Source: Dendrocalamus latiflorus
Lineage: Eukaryota; Streptophyta; Magnoliopsida; Poales; Poaceae
Direction: 5' to 3'
NCBI GenBank assembly: GCA_017311315.1
Contig: CM029617.1
Location: 2,584,681 to 2,648,680, forward strand
Length of the DNA: 64,000 nucleotides
Of this stretch, positions 25,301 to 36,349 are shown one piece after another (the stretch's first letter is position 1; each line of letters starts with the position of its first letter). The notes beneath the pieces are model-generated. The model was not told the origin of the DNA. It saw only the letters and a program-made list of their open reading frames with translations, and ran no database searches. Made by a program: the position numbers and the translations under genes.

Positions 25301-25642
25301 CTAAGTTTTTTCGAAGGGGGACTGCGATGTTCTCGCCCGCCCCCAAGCGAAGCGCCGCTTGTGAACTTCGTCCTGAACGCTATGTTTTTTCTGATAGGGG
25401 GACGTTGACGTTCTCGTCTCCCCAAGCGAAGTGCCACTTGCGAGTTTCATCCCGAGCGGTAAGTTTTTTCAAATGGAAGATGGCGACGTTCTCGCCTCCC
25501 AAAAGCGAAGTGCCGCTTGCGAGCTTCGTCCCGAGCAACAAGTATTTTCCGATGGGAGATGGCGACATTCTCGCCTCCCCAAAGCGAAGTAGCCACTCGT
25601 GACCTTCATCCTGGGCAGCAAGTTTTTTCTGATGGGAGGCGG
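25301..25642 (+). repeat. 79-bp minisatellite, 4+ units
   Basis: Four diverged units plus a partial one, each starting with a variant of CTAAGTTTTTTC and containing AAGCGAAGTGCC. They begin near 25301, 25380, 25459, 25539 and 25619. The minisatellite lies in the internal region of the partial retrotransposon. Confidence 0.9.
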
Positions 25643-26529
25643 TGTGTCGCCATCCTTTAACTCTCTAGGCGGTTAAGCCTAATATGTGAGAGACCAAGCT
25701 CTGATACCACTTGTAAGATCGAGGTGGCCGACTAGAGGGGGGTGAATAGGCGGTTAAAAATTCTCTTCAAATTAATATTAGCAATTCAGGACCTTTTCTA
25801 TTTTCCTAAAACAAGTATATAATGCAGAAGCGAAATTCAATTTGGTTTACCTCAAATAGCGCCTAAGTCAAGCAAGAACGCCTAAGTACACTAATAATTC
25901 TAGCCTATGTCAAAGTTTTCAATTCTAGATATACAAGCAATCAATTTAATTCTATGAATGTAAATTGTTTAAATATAAATAGAGCACAAGAAAATAAACC
26001 ATAATTGACACAATGATATTTTACCGTGATGTTCGGAAACTTGCCGGTTTCCCCTAATCTACGTTAAGATTAACCCGAACAAATCGGACCGGCTCCACGA
26101 ATTAAGCCTTCCACCTCAAATCCACTAGTGGTAGCTCTTTCCCGCTCCGGGTAGGTGAGCTCCGACCTTCACAACCTCGTCGGGTCTTCTCACAACCTTC
26201 TTAAGAAGATCACCGCGCACGACGCCTTCAACGACGTCTAGGAGTCGGCAAACTCCAAGCGTAACAAGTCAAGTCCCTCACTTGACTCTCACAACGTGCA
26301 ACGAATGCACAAGTTCAATCCGGACACAAAGTCCTTCTCTAGATGCAACACATGCACTCTAGATCACATCTCCTCTCTCACAAAGTACAACACATGCACA
26401 ATTGAGTGGATAGCCTCACTCTAGCTCAAGATAACACAAATGAGTCAAACAACATCTCCAACCGGTCACAAGGGGGTATTTACACCCCACACAAGAAAAC
26501 TAGCCGTTGGAGTCAAATCCCTGAAAAAT

Positions 26530-26800
26530 CAGGAAAATCGGTAGTTTCGTAGTTATAAAATCGGAACTTCCGATTTCCTCGCAACGGTCAGAAAACTAGC
26601 CGTTTCTCAGCGAAATCGGAACTACCGCAGTTCAAATTGCGGTACTTCCGATTTTCCCAAGGCCAATCTTTCAAAAAGTCGCTCTCTCGAAAAAACGTTC
26701 CGCTCGGAAATCGAAACTACCGGAAAATCGGAAGTTCCGATTTTTTCCTGGTACTTCCGATTTTTTCGGAACTACCGTAGTACAAATTGCGGTACTTCCA
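26530..26800. repeat. Cluster of AAATCGGAA-TTCCGATTT palindromes
   Basis: Full palindromes (AAATCGGAACTTCCGATTT near 26560; AAATCGGAAGTTCCGATTT near 26724) and many half-sites (GCGGTACTTCCGATTTT, AATCGGAACTACCG) fill about 270 bp inside the LTR. The half-sites alternate in orientation. Confidence 0.8.
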
Positions 26801-27054
26801 TTTCCAGTTTTTCAGCACAGGCGACACTCGGTAAAACGGTCATAACTTTTGAGTCCGATGTCGGAATTGAGTAATCTTGAACTCTATGGAAAGCTTATTC
26901 AGAGGGCAACACAACCCATCTATTTGCATGATCTCAAACACATTAGATCAATGCAGAAATCACAAGACATCCAAGAGTCACTATCATGGTCTAAGTCCAA
27001 TGAAATAGCAACAAACAATTTTAGACCATACCAAGGGATAATGCATGATCTCCA

Positions 27055-27215
27055 ACTTTTGCAAAACACATATGCAAACTTAGATCATGCTACAAGGATT
27101 AGATACATGGATTTCAACTTTTTGCAAAACACATTTGCAAAGTATAGTCACATGTTACAAGGATTATATGCATAAGCCTCAACTATTTGCAAAACACATT
27201 CGCAAATAATGGCAT
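27055..27215 (+). repeat. Imperfect ~70-bp repeat, three copies
   Basis: TTTTGCAAAACACATATGCA, TTTTGCAAAACACATTTGCA and ATTTGCAAAACACATTCGCA recur about every 65-70 bp with CATG-TACAAGGATTA between them. They are inside the LTR. Confidence 0.75.
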
Positions 27216-27996
27216 CATGTCAAGATGAGCTAGAGCAAGTGAGGTTTGAGCTATCAACACATGATGAGACTCAAACTACTAGACATGACCCCTCTTAATA
27301 GTACGGCAGCCTACACTAGCAATCCGGTCTTCCAACCAAACACCAAGACCGGTAAAAGACTAGGAACACATCCTTAGCCCTAACTAGTCATACCTTTGCC
27401 TTGGGTCATCGTCTTGATAAGTATCAACTTATGATGCATTCTTTTCATCAATTCTATCAGCACATGATGGTCTTCACTTGTCTTGATGATCAGCACATGA
27501 TCATCTCCATTTGAACATGCATCAACTCATGACGCATCTTCTTCTCGATGTCCTTCAACACATGAATCCATCTTCTTCTTTGATAGCCTTCAACTCATTA
27601 AGATATCTTCTTCTCAATCTTGACTTGATGATCTTCAACACATGAAGTCATCCCAGGTCGTCCTCATTTGTGGAACCTAAACCTATTCATCCAACTCATT
27701 AAAAATGTTAGTCCACAAAATAATTGTTATCAATTACCAAACTTCACCATTAACACATAATGGAGGGACTAGATTCAACAATCTTCCATTTTTGGTAATT
27801 CATGACAATCTCAACAAATATTGAGATATAAAATTGATTTGCGAGTATACAACTTGTACACAACAAATGTATACTCTAAGATAAGGTTTAAACAACGCTT
27901 ATTTATCCGGTTGTCAAAAATCGTTCATCCATTAACATATAATGGGGAAGCTAGATGACAACCCGATTACTCATGAGTATATATGAACTACACAAG

Positions 27997-28000
<4 letters not shown>

Positions 28001-28041
<41 letters not shown>
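28001..28041. repeat. (AT)n microsatellite in LTR
   Basis: About 41 bp of uninterrupted AT dinucleotides. Confidence 0.95.
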
Positions 28042-28044
<3 letters not shown>

Positions 28045-28379
28045 TCAAGAATGTATTTCAAAGTAAAGATCCCAAATATGCATATTGAAAGAAGTATGGA
28101 TCAATACTCATGAAACTCCAAAATATATATAGAGTTCTCCCTAAATGTGTGCATACAAGTGTATATAAAGAAAGACATATGCACATATTCATTTTAGATT
28201 ATTTGATGAGTTCAATCTATATTTTGGATCTAATAAATGCATTTGTAAATGAGAAAGCGATTTTGAATGCATACCTCTTTGATTTCACATTTCCATTCAA
28301 ATGAGACTAAGTATAAATAAACTCAAATAAACATATTAATCTCATGTATGCATTTGTTATTATCACCAAAACATTATAA

Positions 28380-28460
28380 AAGTATTTATCATTAATATCA
28401 AGATCTCATAATGGCATTTGTCATTAATATCAAGATCTCATAATGGTATTTGTCATTAAC
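28380..28460 (+). repeat. 40-bp direct repeat near LTR start
   Basis: CATTAATATCAAGATCTCAT followed by AATGG occurs twice about 40 bp apart, with a third partial copy at about 28453. Confidence 0.8.
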
Positions 28461-28534
28461 ACCAAAACCAATTTAATCAGGTCTTGATCTTTTAATCTCC
28501 CCTTTAACCAATTTAATTGGAGCTTGATCTTTCA

Positions 28535-29130
28535 GCCGCACGACCGTTGTAAGACTTGGCTGATAAGCCGCTATTTTGTAATAAAGTTTGCTTTTGTATT
28601 TTAGCATGTAATGGTAATGATGTATACTCGACTATAGTATCTTGTCACTGAATAGACCTGACAGCTACGAGAGAATTACAATATTCCTAGAAATAGAGAC
28701 ATTACACAATAGAAAATGCATAGAAGGCGAGACATACACACGTTGACACATACCAGCTTGGCTTGGATAACGTCGCTCGGACCCATTGATCTCGTCAAGC
28801 TGCGGCCGTGCGTGTGTGGATGGATGGATTGATCGGAACGTTGGGGGAGAGAGAGAGAACACAAGCAAATGCTTTCACTTGCTGAAAAAGTCCTTTCTAC
28901 CCTTGCTAAGTTTTGCACTGCCCTGTTTACCAGTGGGTTCCACCCCAACCTATGTCTGGTTACCAACGGGTGTCCGTTATTTAGGAAATGCCTAATTATT
29001 TTTTAATCTCCGTACGGTTTATGTTGGAGCACGAGTGCACGACGTGGAGAGCAAACATAAGTGCCCTAGCAACATCCTGTGACAAGCTCAAGAGAACTTA
29101 AGAGTGAAAACCGAAAGGGGATGCAGGCAC
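28535..29130. other. Intergenic, one notable inverted match
   Basis: No gene seen. The stretch near 28888-28920 (CTTTCTACCCTTGCTAAGTT) reappears inverted at 33430-33462, on the other side of the Harbinger element. Confidence 0.5.
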
Positions 29131-29479
29131 TTGGGGTGTGTTTGGTTGGTGGAATGGCTAAGGGATGGAACCATCCCATTCCAATTTTGAGCTCATCCAT
29201 CTGTTTGGTTCATGGTATGGAAGGGAATGAAGTGGAAGCAAACCATTCCTCTTAAAGGAATATTCCTTCAAAATTCGGAATCCATGCATTCCCAAAATTT
29301 TCCCGGACGGATCCATCCCAGGCGCCCTCGCGCAGAGCCTTTCACCCAACTCCCTCGCGCAGAGCCGCTCACCCCCCCTCTCGGCCTCTCCAGATCCAGA
29401 TCTCCCTCCCGCGCCGCCGGCCTCCCGCGGCGATCTCCCTCCCGCGACGGCCTTCCTCCCGCGCCGGCCTTCCTCCCGC

Positions 29480-29870
29480 GCCGTCGTCCTGCCGCCGTCC
29501 TCCCGCGTCGACCGCCCTCCTGCGCCAGCCTCCCACGCCGACCTTCCTCCCGCGCCGACCTTCCTCCCGCGCTGGTCTCCCACGCCCGCGCCGTCGTCCT
29601 GCCGCCGTCCTCCCGCGCCGACCGCCCTCCTGCGCAGTCCTCCCGCGCCGACCGCCCTCCTGCGCCGTCCTCCCGCGCCGACCGCCCTCCTGCGCCGCCG
29701 TCCGACCTCCTGCGCCGTCGTGCCGCCTTCCTGCGCCGCCGTGCTGCCCGACCTCCCGGCCGCCTCGACCTCCTGCGCCGCCGTGCCGCCCGACCTCCCG
29801 GCCGCCTCGACCTCCTGCGCCGCCGTGCCGCCCGACCTCCCGGCCGCCTCGACCTCCCGCCCACCCGCGC
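29480..29870 (+). repeat. GC-rich tandem repeats in Harbinger leader
   Basis: First come many ~30-36-bp units of the form TCCTCCCGCGCCGACCGCCC. From about 29735, three near-identical 48-bp units each contain GACCTCCCGGCCGCCTCGAC. All six frames are open here because of composition, so the long ORFs are not genes. A run of 10 C follows at about 29873. Confidence 0.85.
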
Positions 29871-30044
29871 CTCCCCCCCCCCCAAGTGAAGGTACTGTAC
29901 TTACCTCTGTTTTGTGATGTTGTGGTGAAAATGTGAAGACATTTGTGTGACATATGAGAAACATGTGCAGTGGTAGGAATCTGTGGTTGTGCTTGATTGA
30001 TATGTTCCATTGTGATGTTATCAATTGTGCTATTCATATTGTAG

Positions 30045-31402
30045 ATGGACAGAAGACTTGCTAAAAGGAGAAAGTGTGTGCTTTATGGTGCTGCTGCTTT
30101 CGTGGCTGTTGCTATGGTGGCTTTGTATGTTAGATCTAGATTAATGAAAAGAAGAACACGTATTACTTATGGTCCAATGGAAGAAAGAGATAGAGCAAGA
30201 ATTGATTATCTAAATAAGAAAATTTATAGAGATGATTCAACTTGCCAAAAAATGTTAAGGCTTACTAGAGCTCCTTTCTTCCATTTATGTGAAGTTTTGA
30301 GAGGTCGCGGTTTGCTTGGAGATACCATACATGTTAGTGTTGAAGAGCAAGTTGCAATGTTCCTAAATATTGTAGGGCATAACCTAAGGAATAGGTTAGT
30401 CCACACTAATTTTGATAGGTCCACTGAAACAGTTAGTCGATATTTTAGAGCTGTACTACATGCCATAGGAGAGCTTAGAAGTGAACTTATTAGGCCACCT
30501 TCCTCGGAGACCCCAACCAAAATTGCAGGGAATCCAAGATGGGATCCATATTTCAAGGTATGACATTGCCAATTGTTTTGTTAGAGATGTAAGCTCAACT
30601 ATTTAGCTACTAATTTTTATTTTTTGAAAATAGGATTGTATTGGAGCCATTGATGGTACACACATAAGGGCAACCGTTAGTAAATCCATGGAGCCTTCTT
30701 TTCGCGGTAGGAAGTCATTTGCTACACAAAATGTGATGGCAGCGGTAGATTTTGATCTCCGATTCACATATGTGTTGGCTGGTTGGGAGGGAACTGCACA
30801 TGATGCTACAGTTTTAGCAGACGCATTAGAGCGTGAGAATGGCTTACGTGTCCCACAAGTTAATAGCTCCACTCTAGATTAATTTGTCTATAGTTAAAGC
30901 TTTAAATTTCCACCTCACCTGAGCAATAATTTCTGCCTCACATATTAGGAAAATTCTACCTTGTGGATGCTGGATACGAAGCTAAACCTGGGTTTTTGCC
31001 TCCATTTCGCGGTGTGCGGTACCACTTGAATGAGTGGGGGAGTAATCCTGTTCAAGATGCCCCTGAATTATTCAACCTTAGACATTCCTCTCTACGTGTG
31101 ACAGTAGAACGTGCTTTTGGATCACTCAAGAGGCGTTTCAAAATTCTTGATGATGCCACACCATTTTTTCCTTTTCCTGTACAAGTTGATATTGTTATAG
31201 CTTGTCGTACCCTGCACAATTGGGTTCTATCACAAGGGATTGATTGATTTATTGTGCCAGAAGTTCAGTGGAGTAGTAACCCGGTATCCTCCACAGCTAG
31301 CTCGTCCACACAAGCAGCCAATGATCATAGGCAAATGGTTGAATTTAGGCAAAACTTGGCTAACACCATGTGGGCAGATCGTCAAGCTTACCTTGAGAAT
31401 TA
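30045..31402 (+). pseudogene. Harbinger DDE transposase, damaged
   Basis: Exons are 30045-30557, 30634-30858 and 30949-31402. The N-terminal half carries the helical region (RLTRAPFFHLCEVLRGRG). Catalytic residues are D178 in AIDGTH, D228 in GTAHDATVLAD and Glu in TVERAFGSLKRRF. The transposase cuts and pastes the element together with its Myb-like partner. Two defects are visible. The only GT at the end of exon 2 (after VPQ) leaves phase 0, but exon 3 (GKFYLVDAGY) needs one extra base, suggesting a lost G at the junction. An in-frame TGA at 31245-31247 interrupts the C-terminus, after which the same frame continues FIVPEVQW... to MWADRQAYLEN and a TAA at 31400. The domain is otherwise intact, so inactivation looks recent. 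Confidence 0.85.
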
Positions 31403-31613
31403 ATTGTTTGAACTCTTGCAATTTGTCTCCTGTATGAATAATTATGGCTACAATGTCCTGTTTGTACTATTTGTAATTGTCCTGTATGCACTCTTTCAAA
31501 TAATTATGAATTGTTTGTACTATTTGTAATTGTCCTGTATGCACTCTTTCAAATAATTATGAATTATTTGTGATGTACCTTGGTTGTAACATATTGCTTT
31601 GAAATGTTAGGAA

Positions 31614-32617
31614 ATGGACAGTGAACAGCATGGGGAAACAATTGGGGTAAACCATGGGGGCAGTGGTTCAATGGTTTGGACAGGTGCTATGTCAACATAT
31701 ATGCTTTCTTTCCTGTCAAACCTAGTGGCTGGTGGCACTAGGACATCATCTGGTTTTAAAAAAGTGCACCTAAATAATTGTGGTAAAGCATTGAGTGAGC
31801 ATTTCAAGATTCATGTCACTGGCGAGCAAGTTAGAAATCACCTAAAGAAATGGAGGATAGTATGGGCAAAGGTTCTGAGGTTGAAAAAAATTAGTGGGGC
31901 TCTCTGGGATGAAGATTCTTGTTCTATTTTGCTATGTGAAGAGCATTACAACAATTACATTCAGCATCCGGTAAGCATTACAACAATCTATGTTCTATTT
32001 TACATTCAACAATTACTGTATATGTTGCACACAATCTGATTTCTATTTTCTATGTTTGCTAGAAAAACAAAAGTGATGCTGACATGCTAAACAAACCTAT
32101 TGAGCACTATCATGCCATGTCTACAATATTTGGGAATTGTTTGGCTACAGGGAAGTATGCCAAAGGCACAAGTGATCCACTTGCCACTGAAGTTACAGAC
32201 ATTGTAGATGACCCAATTGATGTTGACAGTGGGGCATCTCCAACTGAAGTTAACATTGGGAACAATGGGCCAACAGATGCAAGTGTTGGTGAGTCCTCAG
32301 GTACCAAACCACCCCGTAAAAGGGCTAGAGTGTCAGCCCCAGCATCTGTTGATGATGATGTATTGCTACCAACAATTACTTTGGGTCTTGAGAGGATAGC
32401 TAGTGCTATAGAGAAGGTGGGCACCTCTTCTGAGTCAACTATCCCAGCTGGTCTTTGGGACAGTCTTGCATCTGTACCTGGTTTAGATGAGGCACATCTC
32501 TCTCATTATTATGCTTATTTGTGTGAGAATGTTGGGCTTGCTAAGGCATTCATGGATCAAAGCTTGATAGGAAAGTTGGTTTGGGTTACTAGGTATGTTA
32601 CCAAGCATTTTCCTTGA
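31614..32617 (+). CDS. Harbinger Myb/SANT-like DNA-binding protein
   Basis: Two exons, 31614-31970 and 32063-32617, join in phase 0 to give 303 residues. Residues about 20-115 resemble the Myb/SANT-like domain of plant Harbinger second genes (MVWTGAMSTYMLSFLSNLV, ALSEHFKIHVTGEQVRNHLK). An acidic linker and a basic patch (PPRKRARV, a likely nuclear signal) follow, then a helical C-terminus. In this superfamily the protein binds the element's ends and brings the transposase to the nucleus. Unlike the transposase beside it, its frame is unbroken. Confidence 0.85.
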
Positions 32618-32629
32618 AGTTTGGATTAG

Positions 32630-32725
32630 AAGCATTTCACCTTGAAGACTTTTGTGTACTGAAAACCTTGAAGACTTTTGTGTACTGAAAGCATTTCACC
32701 TTGAAGACTTTTGTGTACTGGAACA
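32630..32725 (+). repeat. Short tandem repeats after the Myb-like gene
   Basis: ACCTTGAAGACTTTTGTGTA followed by CTG occurs three times at about 32639, 32667 and 32698. Confidence 0.9.
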
Positions 32726-33185
32726 ATTATCCTACTATGTAGTATTTAAGGACCTTTTGTGTACTGTTAATGGGTTAATTAGGACTGCTAAGTGTTGTAA
32801 TGTATGAATTGATTAATGTGATGCAAACTCTATGAGTTGTTATCTATGAAATGGACCTATTTATATGCACTTTATTTCAATTCTAAATGTGCTATCACGT
32901 GCTAGTTAAACAAAATTATGGCAAGGGGAAAAAATTCTAATAAAATGTCAAAGGGGTAACCTCACCAAGCAAGTTACCATATCTTACTTTTCATCCCCAT
33001 CCCACCAACCAAACAAGAGACGGAACGGTTCCATTCTTCTCCATCCCACTAACCAAACAAAAAACAGAACCATCCCATACTATGAACCAAACACATGGAC
33101 AGAACCATCTCATTCCATCCCATCCCAAAAAACTGGAATCATCCCATCCCATCCCACCCTATTCCTCCAACCAAACACACCCTTG

Positions 33186-34928
33186 ATCGAGACGGTAGAG
33201 CAAGATTGGAGGAAGGTTCAAATTTTGGCATGTTGACAAGTCGGGTGAAAAAAAAAATAAAATAGTTACATATAGGGTTTGACTAATTTGGTGTGATTTG
33301 TAGCAGTTCGGAAGTGCAAATATCATGCAAAATGCAAGAAAGAGCTAGAAATAGGATAGTAAAGGGTTGTTTGGACAAGGGGATTTCTGTTTGGAATTTT
33401 TTGACTTATATTAAATTTGAAGAAATTGTGTAAAACTTAGCAAGGGTAGAAAGGTCTTTTCCAGCCCCTGAAAATAGAAAAAAATGTTAAATGAGTTAAA
33501 TGGCTCAAATGACATGGTAATCAAGAGGTAAATGTACTGCATGGCATTTTTGCGAAGCCAATTTTGAAAGTGGCAATTTTGCGAAGCCCACTCTTCAAAG
33601 TGGCAAATGATCAATTTTCTCCTGCGAATACCAGTAGGTGTAGCGCCGGCAAGCAATTCAAGCGTTTGTTTGGCTAACCAAGGGCTGTTTTTTTGCGGCA
33701 GACATTTTATTGCTTGCTTTTTGAGATGATAACAGATGGCAAAAATGCGAACGAGGATGGTGTATATGTTTTGGAATCGAAAAGTAATTTAACGAAACAG
33801 TCTCAAGAAGCCCCTTGAAGAAGCCGCACCGCTTGTTTCGACTTACGAAGAAGCCGAAGTAAAAAAGCAAAAAAAAAGCCAAAAAGAACAGGGCGAACAT
33901 GGATAAAAAGAAGACAAGTGTGGCCGGCCAAGTCAAACTAGTAGGTTTAGCTTTAGACCGTTTGTTATAGGCTTAGAGCCAGGTTTGTGCGGGGTGCGCC
34001 AAATGGACCTGATGTCTTGCTCCTGGCAAGCATGTGAGTTGGATGAGTTCTTTTGGCTACGGCTTATATATACGGGTTATATTTTTTTATCTTAATATAA
34101 ATATTTATGTGAATAAATTTAATATCAATAAACTATTTTAAAAAACTATTATGATAAATCGTTTTAAAACAATTTACTAAGAAACTGTCCCATTTTTCAT
34201 AGGAGAGAGCCATGAGACGATGAAACGAGTACAAATAACTCGACAACGAAGCTTTTCAGGCGTATGCCATTGCCGTGCAACCATCTCATGTCGTGTGGGC
34301 CGTCAACTGGTAGCCACAACTACCGTACCACGGTTCCAGCTAACCCCTCTGATTCTTTTGTCAGCAAAAAGGAAAAGAAAAAGAAGCTAACCCCTCAGTC
34401 AGTGTTTTCTCTAAAAATACAAGTTAACACCTGCACTGCTCGTTACGACTAATTAGCCCTAAGAACAGAAGCCAATCCACTGTGTGCATGTTCTGGAGTG
34501 TGGACAGTTTATCGATGGCATCTTCAATCTAGACAATACTGTATGCAGCCTACACACATCATCCCTGCCCAAAGTGCCAATTGCGCACAAAATTCAGTTC
34601 CTATGTGCCGTCGCCGCCACTCATTTGGGATTTCACCCATCCGTCAATTAGCAAAAACTGTTCATAGAATAGCACTATAGCTACTTTTTTTCAAATCTAA
34701 CCTCTTCTTGAACTCGAAAGTGTCATTTATCGCGCTACAACGGCTCGACGGGTCCTGTCGAGCCCTGCTGTGCTCCAAGCTGTGCGATAGCAAAGTGACA
34801 GATAATTGAGGGGTATGATTAGCACTAATTTAATATAATTAACACTAATTAATCTAGCTGGCCCCCTGTCTGTTGAGCTAAGGAAAAGTCTGAGCTCGGA
34901 AAAACCAGGTTTATAAAAACGGGTATAA
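33186..34928. other. Intergenic with one MITE-like repeat
   Basis: 33662-33912 is a foldback-like repeat (starts AAGGGCTGTTTTTTTG, ends AAAAAGAACAGGGC). It shares its shape and inner motif GTATATGTTTTGG with a relative at 40038-40255. The rest shows no gene. A poly-T/poly-A-rich stretch at 34080-34200 is unremarkable. Confidence 0.5.
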
Positions 34929-35206
34929 TTAGAGCAGGTACAATAAGACTTAGTCAGCAGGCTATAGCAAATATAATATCAACAAAATCTTACGTGGCAG
35001 AGAGAGAAAGGAAGAGAGAGAAGGAAGCTGGCTACTAAATTACAGCTAGCTATAGCACGTAAAAATATGCATTTCACTCTCTTACACGTGGGGCCAAATA
35101 GTTATTGTAATAGCTACCTTATTGTATGAACTATTTTTTTAAGGCTATAGATGAAATGGACAAGTGTTATAGCCACTAGTTGGCTATACTATTGTACTTG
35201 CTCTTA
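34929..35206. mobile_element. Tourist-like MITE (272 bp)
   Basis: The ends GAGCAGGTACAATA (34932) and TATTGTACTTGCTC (to 35203) are inverted repeats with one mismatch. TTA flanks both sides, the typical PIF/Harbinger-derived target duplication. Confidence 0.88.
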
Positions 35207-35407
35207 GATTAAAAGAAAATGGTTACTATGCTGAACTGTTCGCCGATCAGGGGCGGAGATGGGCCTCGGGCCGGTTGGGCAACGGCCCGAGGCCCAGTAA
35301 AAATTGCAGTGCAAAATTTTAGTAATTATATCTCAAAAAAAATTGTATAGTAGTTGGGCCCGAGGCATATTAGGCGGCCCGACATTATTTCCGGCCGGCC
35401 CGAGCAG

Positions 35408-36349
35408 CCCCACCCCGCGATTTCTGGACACTGTTGGACCCCTAAACAATTAAATTTCTCGTTTTGACCCCCTTTTGAAAAAATTTCCAAAAGTAGACCT
35501 CTCCTGACCGCGCGTCTCCGCGCTGCCGCCACCTGTCCCGGTCGCGCGGTCTGGTACCGCACGACCGGGGTCGTGCGGTACCAGACCGCGCGACCCTGCT
35601 GCCTCGTCGCCTGACCGCGCCTCTGCTGCCCCGAGCGCACGATCGTCCCGCCGAGCGCACGACCGCCATCGCCGACCGCACGATTGAATGGGCGAGCGCA
35701 CGACTACTTCGCCGACCGCGTGACTTAAAAAATGAGCGCGAGAGAGCGAGTTCACGGATAATTGCCGCTACAGGAAAAACATGCAGGAATTAATGACCAT
35801 TGGCAAGAATTCATGTTGATTAAAAAAGGAATTAAGTGCGGCCCACTGTCCATAGATTAAAAAAGGAATTAAGTGTTGTCCGTAGATTAAGTATTCATGG
35901 CTATTAAAAATAAGTTAAGTGACTTCCATAGGCTAACAATTGTATGTGTACGGATTAAGTTTACGTACGGTTGTATAGATCGTTTCATTCCGTGAACTTG
36001 CTCTCTCCACTGATAATTGCCGCTACAGTTCCTCCTTCGCGCGCTGGTTTTTTAAGTCACGCGGTCGGCGAAGCAGTCGTGCGCTCGCCCGTTCGATCGT
36101 GCGGTCGGCGATGGCGGTCGTGCGCTCGGCGGGACGATCGCAGTCGGGCGACGAGGCAGCAGGGTCACGCGGTTTGGTACCGCGCAACCCCGGTCGTACG
36201 GTACCAGACCGCGCGATCGGGACAGGTGGCGGCAGCACGGAGACGCGCGGTCGGGAGAGGTCCACTTTTGAATTTTTTTTCAAAAGGGGGCCAAAACGGG
36301 AAATTTAATTGTTTAGGGGTCCAACAGTGTCCAGATTCCCCACCCCGCG
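35408..36349. mobile_element. Foldback element nested in the hAT (918 bp)
   Basis: The arms 35420-35760 and 36000-36337 are inverted copies. Outer ends read CTGGACACTGTTGGACCCCT and the complement. The 12-bp direct repeat CCCCACCCCGCG lies on both sides (35408-35419, 36338-36349), longer than a standard duplication but clear. The arms carry many copies of GAGCGCACGA-type and GACCGCGCGA-type words. No ORF is credible. Confidence 0.85.
35540..35595. repeat. 56-bp near-perfect palindrome
   Basis: Two perfectly complementary 27-bp halves (first half starts GGTCGCGCGGTCTGGTACCG) are separated by GG. The equivalent site in the right arm (about 36160-36220) is degraded by several substitutions. Confidence 0.95.

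Larger units (their letters stand above)
25150..28534 (-). mobile_element. Partial LTR retrotransposon, minus strand
   Basis: The sequence 25712-28534 is one LTR of about 2.82 kb. On the minus strand it starts TGAAAGATCAAGCTCC and ends CCACCTCGATCTTACA. Next to its end, after AG, is TGGTATCAGAGC (25699-25709 region), the complement of initiator Met tRNA, so about 560 bp of internal DNA follows (25150-25711). There a short reading starts MATHRLPSEK. I see no second LTR, so the element is truncated. The LTR end type (GACTAGAGGGGGGTGAATAG in plus orientation) is common in Ty1/copia elements of grasses, but the superfamily is not proven. Confidence 0.7.
29131..33185 (+). mobile_element. PIF/Harbinger element with both genes (~4.05 kb)
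   Basis: The ends are GGGTGTGTTTGGTTGG (from 29134) and its complement CCAACCAAACACACCC (to 33182). They are flanked by TTG on both sides, the 3-bp duplication size of this superfamily. Subterminal inverted repeats include TTTGGTTCATGGTATGG (about 29204) and its complement near 33076. Inside, on the plus strand, are a DDE transposase gene and a Myb-like gene, the standard two-gene set. The 5' leader (29320-29880) is a GC-rich tandem-repeat block. Confidence 0.9.

Noticed and set aside
25174..25602. 142-codon ORF across the minisatellite
   Set aside because: Frame is kept only by repeat units of near-constant length; the true element reads the other strand.
29158..30037. ORFs of up to 288 codons on both strands before the Harbinger transposase
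   Set aside because: They are products of GC-rich tandem repeats in the element leader; every frame is open and none has a domain.
35500..35720. Regularly spaced GAGCGCACGA words resembling a CRISPR array
   Set aside because: Spacing and sequence vary, the DNA is eukaryotic, and the words belong to foldback arms repeated in inverse at 36060-36270.
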